From positions 1,736,001 through 1,800,000 of the forward strand of contig NZ_CP128187.1 of the NCBI RefSeq assembly GCF_035207705.1: 64,000 bases of DNA. Reading direction: 5' to 3'. Positions 36,083 to 44,851 of this stretch are shown here, one piece after another. The notes beneath the pieces were generated by a model. It did no database searches, had not been told where the DNA came from, and saw only the letters and a list, made by a program, of their open reading frames with translations. Within the stretch, counting starts at the first letter, position 1. Each line of letters opens with the position of its first letter. The position numbers and the translations under genes were made by a program. The DNA is from Maribacter sp. BPC-D8 (GTDB lineage: Bacteria > Bacteroidota > Bacteroidia > Flavobacteriales > Flavobacteriaceae).

Positions 36083-37090
36083 ATGGTAAATTCGCTAGTG
36101 AGCATATTGATTCCTTTTAAGAATGTTGAAGATTATTTTGAAGAATGTCTGAAATCCATCCAAAATCAGGCCTATAAAAATTGGGAAGTCATTGCCGTTA
36201 ATGATAATTCTAGTGATAATAGCTTACTAATTGCAAACCAATTTGCTGCTGAAGATGATCGTTTTGAAATATTCTCTAATGATGAATCGGGCATTATAAC
36301 TGCCCTAAGAAAAGCGTACGCAAATAGTTCTGGTAATTTTATCTCTCGTATGGATGCCGATGACCACATGACTAAAGACCGTATTAAAGTAATGGTCGAT
36401 TCTTTAATAAAAGAAGGTCTAGGAACTCTTGCCGTTGGCAAGGTGAAGTATTTCTCTAAAGCAGGAGTAAACGATGGCTATGCTCGCTATGAGAAGTGGT
36501 TAAACAAACTGACTGCAACAGGAGAAAACTTTAAAGAGATATATAAAGAGTGTGTAATACCATCGCCCTGCTGGATGGTACATAAAGAAGACTTTGATAA
36601 CTGCGAGGCGTTTATGCCAGACAGATATCCTGAAGATTACGACCTTGCCTTTCGTTTCTATGAATTCGGACTAAAATGTATACCCTGCACCACTACCCTA
36701 CACTATTGGAGAGATTATGATAACCGAACATCACGAACTAGCGAGCACTATGCACAGAATTACTTTTTAGATATAAAACTGCATTACTTTTTAAAATTAG
36801 AATTCAAACCAACAAACAACTTAGTGGTTTGGGGTGCTGGTAAAAAAGGAAAAACTATTGCAAACTCGCTCGTTGAAAAGAATATTCCTTTTCATTGGGT
36901 TTGCGATAATGAAAAGAAAATCGGTAAAGATATTTATGGTGTGCGACTTGAACACTTCAACGTGCTTCAAAGTATAGAAAACACAAAGTGTATTATTACG
37001 GTTGCCAATGAAGAGGACCAGATGAGCATCACCTCTTTTTTTAATGAATTAAATTTAAAACCTGCTGTAGATTATTTCTTCTTTTGCTAA
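36083..37090 (+). CDS. Family 2 glycosyltransferase with C-terminal Rossmann-like domain
   Basis: In the 335-residue product, residues 4-220 form a GT-A fold: VSILIPFKNVEDYFEECLKS, AVNDNSSDNS, and the metal-binding RMDADD near residue 93. Residues about 247-335 form a second domain beginning LVVWGAGKKGKTIANSL, a nucleotide-binding G-x-G-x-x-G motif as in Rossmann-fold proteins. It probably transfers a sugar onto a cell-surface glycan. No glycan cluster surrounds it, so the acceptor is unknown. It starts about 160 bp after the tRNA on the opposite strand. Confidence 0.87.
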   Translation: MVNSLVSILIPFKNVEDYFEECLKSIQNQAYKNWEVIAVNDNSSDNSLLIANQFAAEDDRFEIFSNDESGIITALRKAYANSSGNFISRMDADDHMTKDRIKVMVDSLIKEGLGTLAVGKVKYFSKAGVNDGYARYEKWLNKLTATGENFKEIYKECVIPSPCWMVHKEDFDNCEAFMPDRYPEDYDLAFRFYEFGLKCIPCTTTLHYWRDYDNRTSRTSEHYAQNYFLDIKLHYFLKLEFKPTNNLVVWGAGKKGKTIANSLVEKNIPFHWVCDNEKKIGKDIYGVRLEHFNVLQSIENTKCIITVANEEDQMSITSFFNELNLKPAVDYFFFC

Positions 37091-37146
37091 CTAATCTTTA
37101 TAAAAATAATAGTTGCATTCTCACAAGCTTCTAATTTCAAAATAAT

Positions 37147-37154
37147 TATCTTTG
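37147..37154 (+). promoter_or_regulatory. -7 promoter element of the BatA operon
   Basis: TATCTTTG, an exact TAnnTTTG match, 18 bases before the ATG at 37173. It implies a leader of about ten bases for the operon 37173-41370. Confidence 0.6.
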
Positions 37155-37172
37155 GCATAAGCAAAATCAGGA

Positions 37173-39089
37173 ATGCAATTTAAATATCCAGAACTTCTTT
37201 GGGGTCTTTTACTACTACTCATTCCGATCATTATTCACCTTTTTCAATTACGTCGATTTAAGAAAACGCCCTTTACCAACGTAAAGTTCTTAAAACAAGT
37301 AGTTTCTGAATCTAGAAAAAGCAGCACATTAAAAAAGTGGTTATTACTTTTTACTAGAATGGGCTTGTTAGCAGCTTTAGTACTAGCATTTGCACAGCCA
37401 TTTATTGCCAATGACGCTGCACTGAAAGAAAAAGAAACTGTTTTCTACTTAGACGATTCTTTTAGTATGAACGGGCAAATTGAAAATGGCAACCTCTTTA
37501 AAAACACCATACAAGATTTTATAAAATACATACCCAACGATCAGCGCTTTACCCTATTCACCAACAAACAGGTATTTAAAGATGTTGAAGTAAAAGATAT
37601 TCAAAATGAATTGTTGAATCTTACCGTAGCTGCAGATCAGTTGGGTGTTGCCGAAATTATTTTAAAAGGAAATACCTATTTCAGCGATAATACTGCTTCT
37701 CAAAAAAACCTAGTGGTTATTTCAGATTTTCAGAAACGTATGGGAGACTTTAGCGAGGTTGATACGACAAAAAATATCAATATTCAGTACATAAAACCGT
37801 CTAACACATCAATTACGAATACGTCTATTGATTCTGTCTTTATTGCCGAACGCACTAATGATAATATTGAATTGGTTGCGCTACTATCTACCAATGCTGA
37901 TGATGAAACTATACCCGTCTCATTATACAACGATAACAAGCTTATCGCTAAAACATCTGCTAAATTTGATACTGATAATACGGCTGAAGTCCGGTTTACT
38001 GTCAACGCCAACGATGTTGTTTTAGGCAAGGTAAGCATCACAGATACCAGCTTGGATTATGACAATCAATTCTTCTTTAACATTGATAAGAAATCGAAAA
38101 TTAAGGTATTGGCAATCGGCGATTCATCTGCAGATTTCTTAAGTCGTATCTATACCGAAGATGATTTTGACTTTACAGTAAGCACATTAAATCAATTGAA
38201 TTACAGCACTATAGAGAATCAAGATTTGGTTATACTTAACGAGATTCAAAAAATACCAAGCGCTCTTAATACCGCTCTGAAGTCTTTAAGTAATAATGGC
38301 GGCAGTTTCGTTTTGATTCCCTCAGTTGATGGCGATATATCTTCTTATAACGAATTAGCATCCGCATATTTCAATAGCAATTTCTTAAACGGAATATCTC
38401 AAGAGATTTCAATTTCAGAGGTAAAAACAGCACATCCATTATTTATAAATGTGTTTGACAAGAAGGTTAGCGATTTTCAATTTCCGACTGTAAAAAAATA
38501 TTTCAAAATAAATTCTAAAGCACCGACAGCACTTTCTTTTCAAAATAAAGAGCCGTTTTTAATAGGGAATAAAAATGGGTATTTCTTTACGGCAGCGATT
38601 AGTAGCGATAATTCAAACTTCAAAAATTCACCTTTAATAGTACCTGCCTTTTATAATATGGGTATGAACAGTTTAAAGCTACCGCCATTGTATGCAACTA
38701 TTGGCACTGACGTTGAAATAGAATTACCGATTACCTTACAGCAAGACGATATTATTAAAATCGCTAACGAAACCAATGAGTTTATACCACAGCAGCGCGT
38801 ATTACCAAAAAAAGTACAGGTCAATTTTATAGAGAATCCGAAAGAAGCCGGCATCTATAAAATCATGCATAATGACAAAACCATTAGAAGCATCAGTTTT
38901 AATAATAACAGAGAAGAGAGTGCATTAATTTACACTCCTTTACCAGAAAATAACAGCGATACATCACTATCGAATTTCTTTTTAGAAAGTCAAAAAAACA
39001 ATGCCATAAACGAGTTTTGGAAATGGTTTGCTATTTTAGCATTAGCATTTGTTTTAATAGAAACGGCACTTCAAAGATTCTTAAAATAA
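37173..39089 (+). CDS. BatA-domain membrane protein
   Basis: The 638-residue product opens with the BatA N-terminal signature: FKYPELLWGLLLLLIPIIIH then LFQLRRFKKTPFTNVKFLK, a second membrane helix (about 55-77) and a third at the C-terminus (617-635). The periplasmic or cytoplasmic middle holds a von Willebrand A-like region starting ETVFYLDDSFSM (DxS-type metal site). Such proteins occur in Bacteroidota near aerotolerance operons, but the partners (MoxR, BatB-E) are absent here. It is the first gene of a four-gene operon. Confidence 0.85.
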   Translation: MQFKYPELLWGLLLLLIPIIIHLFQLRRFKKTPFTNVKFLKQVVSESRKSSTLKKWLLLFTRMGLLAALVLAFAQPFIANDAALKEKETVFYLDDSFSMNGQIENGNLFKNTIQDFIKYIPNDQRFTLFTNKQVFKDVEVKDIQNELLNLTVAADQLGVAEIILKGNTYFSDNTASQKNLVVISDFQKRMGDFSEVDTTKNINIQYIKPSNTSITNTSIDSVFIAERTNDNIELVALLSTNADDETIPVSLYNDNKLIAKTSAKFDTDNTAEVRFTVNANDVVLGKVSITDTSLDYDNQFFFNIDKKSKIKVLAIGDSSADFLSRIYTEDDFDFTVSTLNQLNYSTIENQDLVILNEIQKIPSALNTALKSLSNNGGSFVLIPSVDGDISSYNELASAYFNSNFLNGISQEISISEVKTAHPLFINVFDKKVSDFQFPTVKKYFKINSKAPTALSFQNKEPFLIGNKNGYFFTAAISSDNSNFKNSPLIVPAFYNMGMNSLKLPPLYATIGTDVEIELPITLQQDDIIKIANETNEFIPQQRVLPKKVQVNFIENPKEAGIYKIMHNDKTIRSISFNNNREESALIYTPLPENNSDTSLSNFFLESQKNNAINEFWKWFAILALAFVLIETALQRFLK

Positions 39090-39115
39090 ACTAGTAACGA
39101 ACCAGCCATAACCCT

Positions 39116-40375
39116 ATGAATATACTTTTAAAATCTGTTACGATAGTAAATGGGAACACGAAGAGTCTTCATTTAAAGAAGCGGGATATTCTTATTAAAA
39201 ACGGAGTTATAGATGCTATTGAAACCACTATTGAACCAAGCGGTAAAACAAAGGTTATTGATATTAAAAACTTACATGTTTCTTTAGGATGGTTTGATAG
39301 CGGCGTTAGTTTTGGTGAGCCTGGGTACGAAGAGAGAGAAACTATTGAAAACGGATTGTTAACGGCTGCCAAAAGCGGATTTACAGATGTCATCTTAAAT
39401 ACAAGCAGCTACCCAACACCAGATTCAGCTTCCGATATTGTCTATTTAAAAAATGCAGCCAAAGATCAATTAACTGGTTTACACCCTTTAGGCAACCTAA
39501 CTGTAAAAGGAGATGGCGAAGTACTCGCAGAGCTTTATGACATGAAGAATGTAGGTGCATTAGGCTTTTATGACTATAAGCACCCGATGGCAAATGCCAA
39601 CCTATTAAAAATTGCGTTGCAGTACGCTCAGAATTTCGACGGACTCGTATTTTCTTTTCCGTTGGATAAAAGCATATCTGGTAAAGGCATCGTTAATGAA
39701 GGTATTACCAGCACCAAATTAGGTTTAAAAGGGATACCTACCCTAGCGGAAGAATTACAGATAGCAAGAGATTTATTTATTTTAGAATATACAGGAGGAA
39801 AATTATTTATCCCAACCATTTCTACAGCAAGTTCTGTAAAACTGATTGCCGATGCCAAGAAAAAAGGATTACAAGTATTCTGCAGCGTAGCAGCTCACAA
39901 TCTTGTTATTACCGATAGTGCGTTAGAAGATTTTGACACACAATATAAAGTAATGCCACCACTGAGAACGGCAGCAGATTTAAAGTCACTTCAAAAAGGA
40001 GTTAAAAACGGAACTATAGATTTTGTAACATCTGATCACACACCATTGAATGTTGAACTGAAGCATGTGGAGTTTGATAATGCTGATTTTGGCACCATAG
40101 GTCTAGAAAGCACCTTTGGTATGTTGAACGAACTTTTAGGTGTTGAAGACACTATTGAACTGCTAACAAAAGGAAGATCAGTTTTCGGAATGAAAGAGCC
40201 AGAATTGAAAGTTGGACAACCAGTAAACCTTTCTCTTTTTACTACAGATGATGCTTACGAATTTTCAGAAGATCAGATCCTTAGCTCCAGTAAAAACTCC
40301 ATCGCAATCGGCAAACCAATGAAAGGAAAAGTAGTTGGATCAATTGCAAATAACCAATTAGTATTAAATAAGTAA
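39116..40375 (+). CDS. Dihydroorotase-like protein lacking metal ligands
   Basis: The 419-residue product has the overall layout of class I dihydroorotase: N-terminal strand block, SFGEPGYEERETIENGLLTA (64-83), TSDHTPL near the end, length about 420. The metal-binding D-x-H-x-H motif reads D61-S-G63-V-S65, so both His are missing, and the usual CHIST block reads PTIST. The Asp of the last metal motif (TSDH) is kept. It is probably not active alone; inactive dihydroorotase homologues in other bacteria act as structural partners of aspartate transcarbamoylase. It is in operon with BatA. Confidence 0.87.
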   Translation: MNILLKSVTIVNGNTKSLHLKKRDILIKNGVIDAIETTIEPSGKTKVIDIKNLHVSLGWFDSGVSFGEPGYEERETIENGLLTAAKSGFTDVILNTSSYPTPDSASDIVYLKNAAKDQLTGLHPLGNLTVKGDGEVLAELYDMKNVGALGFYDYKHPMANANLLKIALQYAQNFDGLVFSFPLDKSISGKGIVNEGITSTKLGLKGIPTLAEELQIARDLFILEYTGGKLFIPTISTASSVKLIADAKKKGLQVFCSVAAHNLVITDSALEDFDTQYKVMPPLRTAADLKSLQKGVKNGTIDFVTSDHTPLNVELKHVEFDNADFGTIGLESTFGMLNELLGVEDTIELLTKGRSVFGMKEPELKVGQPVNLSLFTTDDAYEFSEDQILSSSKNSIAIGKPMKGKVVGSIANNQLVLNK

Positions 40376-40376
40376 C

Positions 40377-40706
40377 ATGGAGAAAGCCCCCGAATTACCC
40401 GGAAAAAAAACCGCCATTGTGGCCTACCTTACAATTGTAGGAGCACTAATTGCGATAAGTATGAATTCTGAACCAAAAGACAAATTTGCTCGTTTTCACA
40501 CAAGACAGGCTTTCGGACTTCATATTATCTTTCTTGCTTTTGCCATATTAAACGCACAATGGGGTAATGAGTATGGCTTTTACGGTCTTTACATATTCTA
40601 TATTGTACTATGGTTTTATGCCTTTTTAGGCCTATTGGCAAACAAAGAACAAGAAGTTCCCGTATTGGGACCTTACTTTCAAAAATGGTTCACTTTTATA
40701 AATTAA
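40377..40706 (+). CDS. Small membrane protein, DUF4870-like
   Basis: The 109-residue product has three hydrophobic segments (about 12-28, 45-62 and 68-88) and the segment FARFHTRQAFGLHIIFLAFA, the pattern of DUF4870-like and related small membrane proteins where H-x-R-Q-A-F/L lies before a membrane helix. The gene begins two bases after the dihydroorotase-like stop, so it is co-translated. The function is unknown. Confidence 0.75.
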   Translation: MEKAPELPGKKTAIVAYLTIVGALIAISMNSEPKDKFARFHTRQAFGLHIIFLAFAILNAQWGNEYGFYGLYIFYIVLWFYAFLGLLANKEQEVPVLGPYFQKWFTFIN

Positions 40707-40710
40707 TATA

Positions 40711-41370
40711 ATGACAACAGCTCCCCTTTCTTTAGAACACATTATTAAGCCTTCTAGCTTAACCGATAAAAAACCACCAGTACTTTTTATGCTGCATGGC
40801 TACGGTAGTAATGAAGAAGATTTATTTTCTTTCGCTCCAGAATTGCCAGAAGAACTATGTATTATAGCCGTTCGTGCACCTTATATATTACAGCCTTATG
40901 GTTATGCTTGGTACGCCATTAATTTTGATGATGAAAAAGGAAAATGGAGTGATGATGACCAAGCCATTGAATCTCGCGACAAAATCAAGAATTTCATTGA
41001 TGAAGCCTGTTCTACGTATGGGTTAGATGAAAATAATGTAAACCTTTTAGGCTTTAGTCAAGGTACCATTCTAAGTTATGCCGTGGCATTATCATATCCT
41101 GAAAAAGTAAAGAATATTATCGCTTTAAGCGGATATATTAATGAAGATATATTAATAGATTCTTATAAGGATAACAACTTCGATAACCTTAATTTCTATT
41201 GCTCTCATGGCGATATGGATCAAGTGATACCGGTAGACTGGGCTAGAAAAGCACCCGAATTATTAACAACGTTAGGTATTAAGCACGTGTATGAAGAATT
41301 TCCTGCAGGGCATGGTGTTGCACCGCAGAATTTCTACTCCCTTAAAAAATGGATTTCAGATAAAATCTAG
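40711..41370 (+). CDS. Alpha/beta hydrolase, phospholipase/carboxylesterase type
   Basis: The 219-residue product has an oxyanion-hole segment PVLFMLHGYGSNEEDLFSFA, the nucleophile elbow LGFSQGTILSYAVA (Ser near 117), Asp in SHGDMDQVIPVDWA and the catalytic His in GHGVAPQ. It has the size and features of the YpfH/carboxylesterase family of cytoplasmic esterases. It lies four bases behind the small membrane protein, as the last gene of the BatA operon, and overlaps the convergent gene by four bases. Confidence 0.88.
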   Translation: MTTAPLSLEHIIKPSSLTDKKPPVLFMLHGYGSNEEDLFSFAPELPEELCIIAVRAPYILQPYGYAWYAINFDDEKGKWSDDDQAIESRDKIKNFIDEACSTYGLDENNVNLLGFSQGTILSYAVALSYPEKVKNIIALSGYINEDILIDSYKDNNFDNLNFYCSHGDMDQVIPVDWARKAPELLTTLGIKHVYEEFPAGHGVAPQNFYSLKKWISDKI

Positions 41371-41861
41371 TTACTACGCGTATATAAAAGATGATCAATT
41401 AAGGTGAAATCTACACCTAGGTCATCTTTTAATTCATACTTAATCAACAGCTCGCCCCAATATTTACCATCAGAGAAATCGGTAAGTATCCATTTATGGT
41501 TCAGTACTTTGATTTTATTGATTTTAAACTCGTTCTGCATTCCTTCATAAGGTACTAACGGATTATCACCTTTTTGAGCATTGGTTTCCAATAATTTATC
41601 GGCAACATAGGCTGCAGGATCATTTATATTTAAATGCTCGAAATAAGCAAGTGCATCGTCATTATTCTCTAAAGAAAAATACTGCATATCAAGTACTTTC
41701 AAAGAAGATCTCTGAAGCGAGTCTTTCAAATTTTCCACTTTACTTTCTAGCCTTGTAATAGTTTCAGCATTAGCTTTAGTCATATTACCACTGCTAACAA
41801 CTAGGTATAGACAGATTAAGGATACAAATAGAAATAAATAAAGGTATATTTTGCTCTTCAT
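41367..41861 (-). CDS. Membrane-anchored protein with coiled coil
   Basis: The 164-residue product has one membrane helix at residues 5-23, a short coiled coil (residues 32-55, Glu/Leu/Lys pattern) and a globular C-terminal part with NHKWILTDFSDGKYWGELLI. It is conserved in appearance with proteins of Flavobacteriaceae but has no named family I know. It follows the MBL-fold gene by two bases, so the two are co-transcribed. Confidence 0.72.
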   Translation of the reverse strand: MKSKIYLYLFLFVSLICLYLVVSSGNMTKANAETITRLESKVENLKDSLQRSSLKVLDMQYFSLENNDDALAYFEHLNINDPAAYVADKLLETNAQKGDNPLVPYEGMQNEFKINKIKVLNHKWILTDFSDGKYWGELLIKYELKDDLGVDFTLIDHLLYTRSN

Positions 41862-41863
41862 AG

Positions 41864-42640
41864 TTAAATAGTAATAGTTAAATTATCGTATGCCAAATGT
41901 ACATTTTTCGGCAGTATTTTTTCTACTTCTTCGTGAAAACCAAGCAAGTGGCTAATATGTGTTATGTATGCTTTTTCCGGGTTAACTTCTTTTATAAAAG
42001 CAAGTGCCTCTTCTAGATTAAAATGAGAAATATGAGGCTCTAATCTTAATGCATTAACCACAACAACTTTAGAACCTTTTATTTTCTCTATCTCTTTTGG
42101 TTCAATCGTTTTTACATCAGTGAGATAAGTAAAATCCCCTAATCTGTAGCCAAAGACCTGAAGTTCGTTATGCAAGACATTAATTGGTGTAACCTCGCTA
42201 TCACCAATCTTAAATGGCTCATTATTATTAACAAGATTGATATCAACTGTTGGTGCACCCGGGTATTTGTTCTTTTCTTGAAATATATACGCAAAACGAG
42301 TTTTTAAAGACTCCACTACCCTTTTATGAGCATAAATAGGAATATTACCTTGTCTAAAGAAAAAAGGACGAATATCATCTAAACCAGCAGTATGATCCGA
42401 ATGTTCATGCGTGTATAAAATACCATCAAGATGCATCACATTATGGGTTAGCATTTGCTGACGAAAATCTGGACCACAATCAATAACATAGTTATAATCA
42501 TCCCAAGAAAGTAAAACTGAAACCCGCAGTCTTTTATCCTTTGGGTTATCACTCAAACAAACCGGATGCGTACTACCAATTATTGGAATACCTTGAGAAG
42601 TTCCCGTTCCTAAAAATGTTACACGTAATTTGTTCATCAT
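41864..42640 (-). CDS. MBL-fold metallo-hydrolase (PhnP-like)
   Basis: A TTG at 42649 opens the frame, but ATG 42640 or 42637 is the better start. Zinc-binding THEHSDHTAGLDD lies near residue 79; the N-terminal RVTFLGTGTSQGIP and later TYLTDVKTIE and ITHISHLLGFHEEV complete the metallo-beta-lactamase fold. The layout is that of PhnP-like phosphodiesterases and related cyclic-phosphate hydrolases. The exact substrate is unknown. It is followed after two bases by the coiled-coil membrane protein. Confidence 0.87.
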   Translation of the reverse strand: MMNKLRVTFLGTGTSQGIPIIGSTHPVCLSDNPKDKRLRVSVLLSWDDYNYVIDCGPDFRQQMLTHNVMHLDGILYTHEHSDHTAGLDDIRPFFFRQGNIPIYAHKRVVESLKTRFAYIFQEKNKYPGAPTVDINLVNNNEPFKIGDSEVTPINVLHNELQVFGYRLGDFTYLTDVKTIEPKEIEKIKGSKVVVVNALRLEPHISHFNLEEALAFIKEVNPEKAYITHISHLLGFHEEVEKILPKNVHLAYDNLTITI

Positions 42641-42754
42641 GTGATACAAATTTAATTCCTTTTTAATAAAATCGGTAGTTCTAAATTATAAGATCGCTGT
42701 ATTTAAAAGGGAATAAAAACAATAACCGAAACTTATGCCTTTTTTTTACCGCTA

Positions 42755-42788
42755 TTGCCCAATGTCACAACCATTCTTTATAACTTTG
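42755..42788 (+). promoter_or_regulatory. Promoter of the 42811 gene
   Basis: TTG at 42755-42757, spacer of 23 bases, TAACTTTG at 42781-42788, an exact TAnnTTTG match. The leader to the ATG is about 15 bases. Confidence 0.6.
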
Positions 42789-42810
42789 TTAAAAGCTAAA
42801 CAGGTAAAAA

Positions 42811-44265
42811 ATGGCATCGGTATTAAAAAGAGATAGTGTTTTTGAAAATATTCCCTCTATTAAAGCAAAAACCCTACGTATAAATCTGAATCCGGATATA
42901 TACGGAACCTTCGCAGAAATTGGCGCCGGACAAGAAACCGCACGTCATTTCTTTAGATCTGGTGGTGCCTCGGGTACTATTGCAAAAGCAATGAGTGCCT
43001 ATGACAAAGATTTTAGTGATGCAATTTATGGTATCGAGACAGATGGGCGATATGTAACCCAAGCGAGATTAAAAACCATGCTTGATTATGAAATGCAATT
43101 GATGGAAGAGCGTATTAGTCGCGAAAACCACCCAGAAAGATTGTTCTTTTCATATGCAAATACGGTAGCCACCATTGATTTCTCTAAACGATACAAAGGT
43201 CACGGATGGATCGGTATTCGTTACCAACTAGACCCAACGCAGAAAGAATATGATGAAATTATTCTTCATATTCGTTTTAAGCAAAACGAAGCACGATTAC
43301 AACAAGAAACGCTAGGTATTCTTGGTGTTAACTTAATATACGGTGCATTTTACAAGTACCATAAGCCAAAGAAAATGTTGAAATATCTATATGACCATAT
43401 AGATAAGGATACCTTAGAAATTGATATGATCAACTTCTCTGGACCTAATTTCAAAGATGTTGATAACCGTTTAATGAGCTTACAGCTTATTAAAAATGAC
43501 ATGACAGATGCTGTAATGTTCGGTCCTGACGGTAATAACCTATTGCCAGCGGCTATACTTTACAAAAAGAATATTTTAGCCTTACGTGGTAGTTTTAGAC
43601 CTGTAACCAAAGTGAATTTAGATATGTTTGAAAAGTCTTATGACATTTTCATTCGTGATAAAGGTGTTGATCAAAACAATACCATCGTAATTTTTGAGAT
43701 AACGCTTTCTAACTTAAAAGCATCTGGTGAAATCGATGAACAAGATTTTATGGATAGGGCAGAATTGCTTTGTTCTCTTGGTCATTCGGTAATGATTTCT
43801 AAATTTCAAGAGTATTACAAATTAGTAGAATACTTTAATAATTACACCAAAAACAGAATTGGTTTGACCATGGGTGTAAACAACCTGGTAGACATATTCG
43901 ATGAAAAATATTACCGTCATTTAAGTGGTGGTATACTAGAAGCATTCGGTAAATTATTCTTTAAAGATTTACAGGTGTATCTATACCCAATGAAGAACCC
44001 AGATACTGGTCAGATTATGACAAGTAATAATGTTAAGGTTCACCCACGTATGAAAGAATTGTACAAGTTCTTTAAATACAATGGCAAGGTTATGGACATC
44101 ATAGATTACGAACCAGAAGTAATGCATATTTTCTCTAGAGATGTTCTTAAGAAATTAATGAACAATGATGAAGGTTGGGAAAAAATGCTACCGGAAGGAA
44201 TTGCTGAAATCATTAAAAAAAGGCAACTGTTTACTAGAAAGACAGATGATCAAGAAACCGAATAA
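42811..44265 (+). CDS. Conserved Bacteroidota protein of unknown function
   Basis: In the 484-residue product, the start YGTFAEIGAGQETARHFFRS (residues about 31-50) and a later GPDGNNLLPAAILY are strong sequence landmarks. I know this protein as widely conserved in Bacteroidota, where similar sequences have carried labels such as TonB-dependent receptor or nucleotide adenylyltransferase. Neither fits: there is no signal peptide, no plug domain, and no nucleotidyltransferase motif. It looks cytoplasmic with alpha/beta segments. It has its own promoter and terminator, pointing to a stand-alone housekeeping role. Confidence 0.85.
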   Translation: MASVLKRDSVFENIPSIKAKTLRINLNPDIYGTFAEIGAGQETARHFFRSGGASGTIAKAMSAYDKDFSDAIYGIETDGRYVTQARLKTMLDYEMQLMEERISRENHPERLFFSYANTVATIDFSKRYKGHGWIGIRYQLDPTQKEYDEIILHIRFKQNEARLQQETLGILGVNLIYGAFYKYHKPKKMLKYLYDHIDKDTLEIDMINFSGPNFKDVDNRLMSLQLIKNDMTDAVMFGPDGNNLLPAAILYKKNILALRGSFRPVTKVNLDMFEKSYDIFIRDKGVDQNNTIVIFEITLSNLKASGEIDEQDFMDRAELLCSLGHSVMISKFQEYYKLVEYFNNYTKNRIGLTMGVNNLVDIFDEKYYRHLSGGILEAFGKLFFKDLQVYLYPMKNPDTGQIMTSNNVKVHPRMKELYKFFKYNGKVMDIIDYEPEVMHIFSRDVLKKLMNNDEGWEKMLPEGIAEIIKKRQLFTRKTDDQETE

Positions 44266-44292
44266 GTAGTGGATTCTTAAAATAGCAATAAC

Positions 44293-44324
44293 AAAAAAAC
44301 GCCCATTTCAAATGGGCGTTTTTA
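44293..44324. terminator. Bidirectional terminator between the 42811 gene and bcp
   Basis: aaacgcccattt and aaatgggcgttt form an approximately 12-bp stem flanked by A-run and T-run on the two sides; it serves both convergent genes. Confidence 0.85.
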
Positions 44325-44343
44325 TTTTTTAAAATACTAAATA

Positions 44344-44796
44344 TCAATCTAATAGCTGAGCTGCGTGATCTTTAGTCTTCACCTTATCGATTACTTTAGT
44401 AATAATACCATCACCATCTACAACAAAGGTTTTTCTATGAATACCATCGTACTCACGCCCCATAAATTTCTTTAGCCCCCATACACCAAAAGCATTGATA
44501 ACAGTATGGTCTTCATCTGCCAATAATGGAAATGGAAATTCATATTTCTCTTTAAATTTTGCCTGTCTCTTTTCAGAATCGGCACTAACTCCTAAAAGTT
44601 CATAGCCCTCAGATTGCAATTCTTTATAATTATCCCTTAAATTACATGCTTCAGCCGTGCAACCAGGTGTACTTGCTTTTGGATAGAAAAAAACAACTAG
44701 TTTTTTACCAGCATAATCTTCCAACTTAATAGTATTACCATCTTGATCTTTAACAGAAAATGAAGGAACTTTATCACCAACTTTTAACGTATTCAT
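44344..44796 (-). CDS. bcp: Thioredoxin-dependent thiol peroxidase (Bcp/PrxQ)
   Basis: In the 150-residue product, peroxidatic Cys46 and resolving Cys51 lie in PGCTAEACNL, the five-residue spacing of the PrxQ/Bcp class. The N-terminal VGDKVPSFSVKDQDG and FFYPKASTPG fit the thioredoxin fold. It reduces hydroperoxides using thioredoxin. It is divergent from the endonuclease III gene, with 55 bp between the start codons. Confidence 0.93.
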   Translation of the reverse strand: MNTLKVGDKVPSFSVKDQDGNTIKLEDYAGKKLVVFFYPKASTPGCTAEACNLRDNYKELQSEGYELLGVSADSEKRQAKFKEKYEFPFPLLADEDHTVINAFGVWGLKKFMGREYDGIHRKTFVVDGDGIITKVIDKVKTKDHAAQLLD

Positions 44797-44851
44797 AAAT
44801 GAAGTTTTATAAATTTGTGTTTAAATATTTTGAATCAAAATTAAACAATTA

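Noticed and set aside
42811..44265. TonB-dependent receptor
   Set aside because: No signal peptide, plug domain or beta-barrel strands; the label does not fit the sequence.
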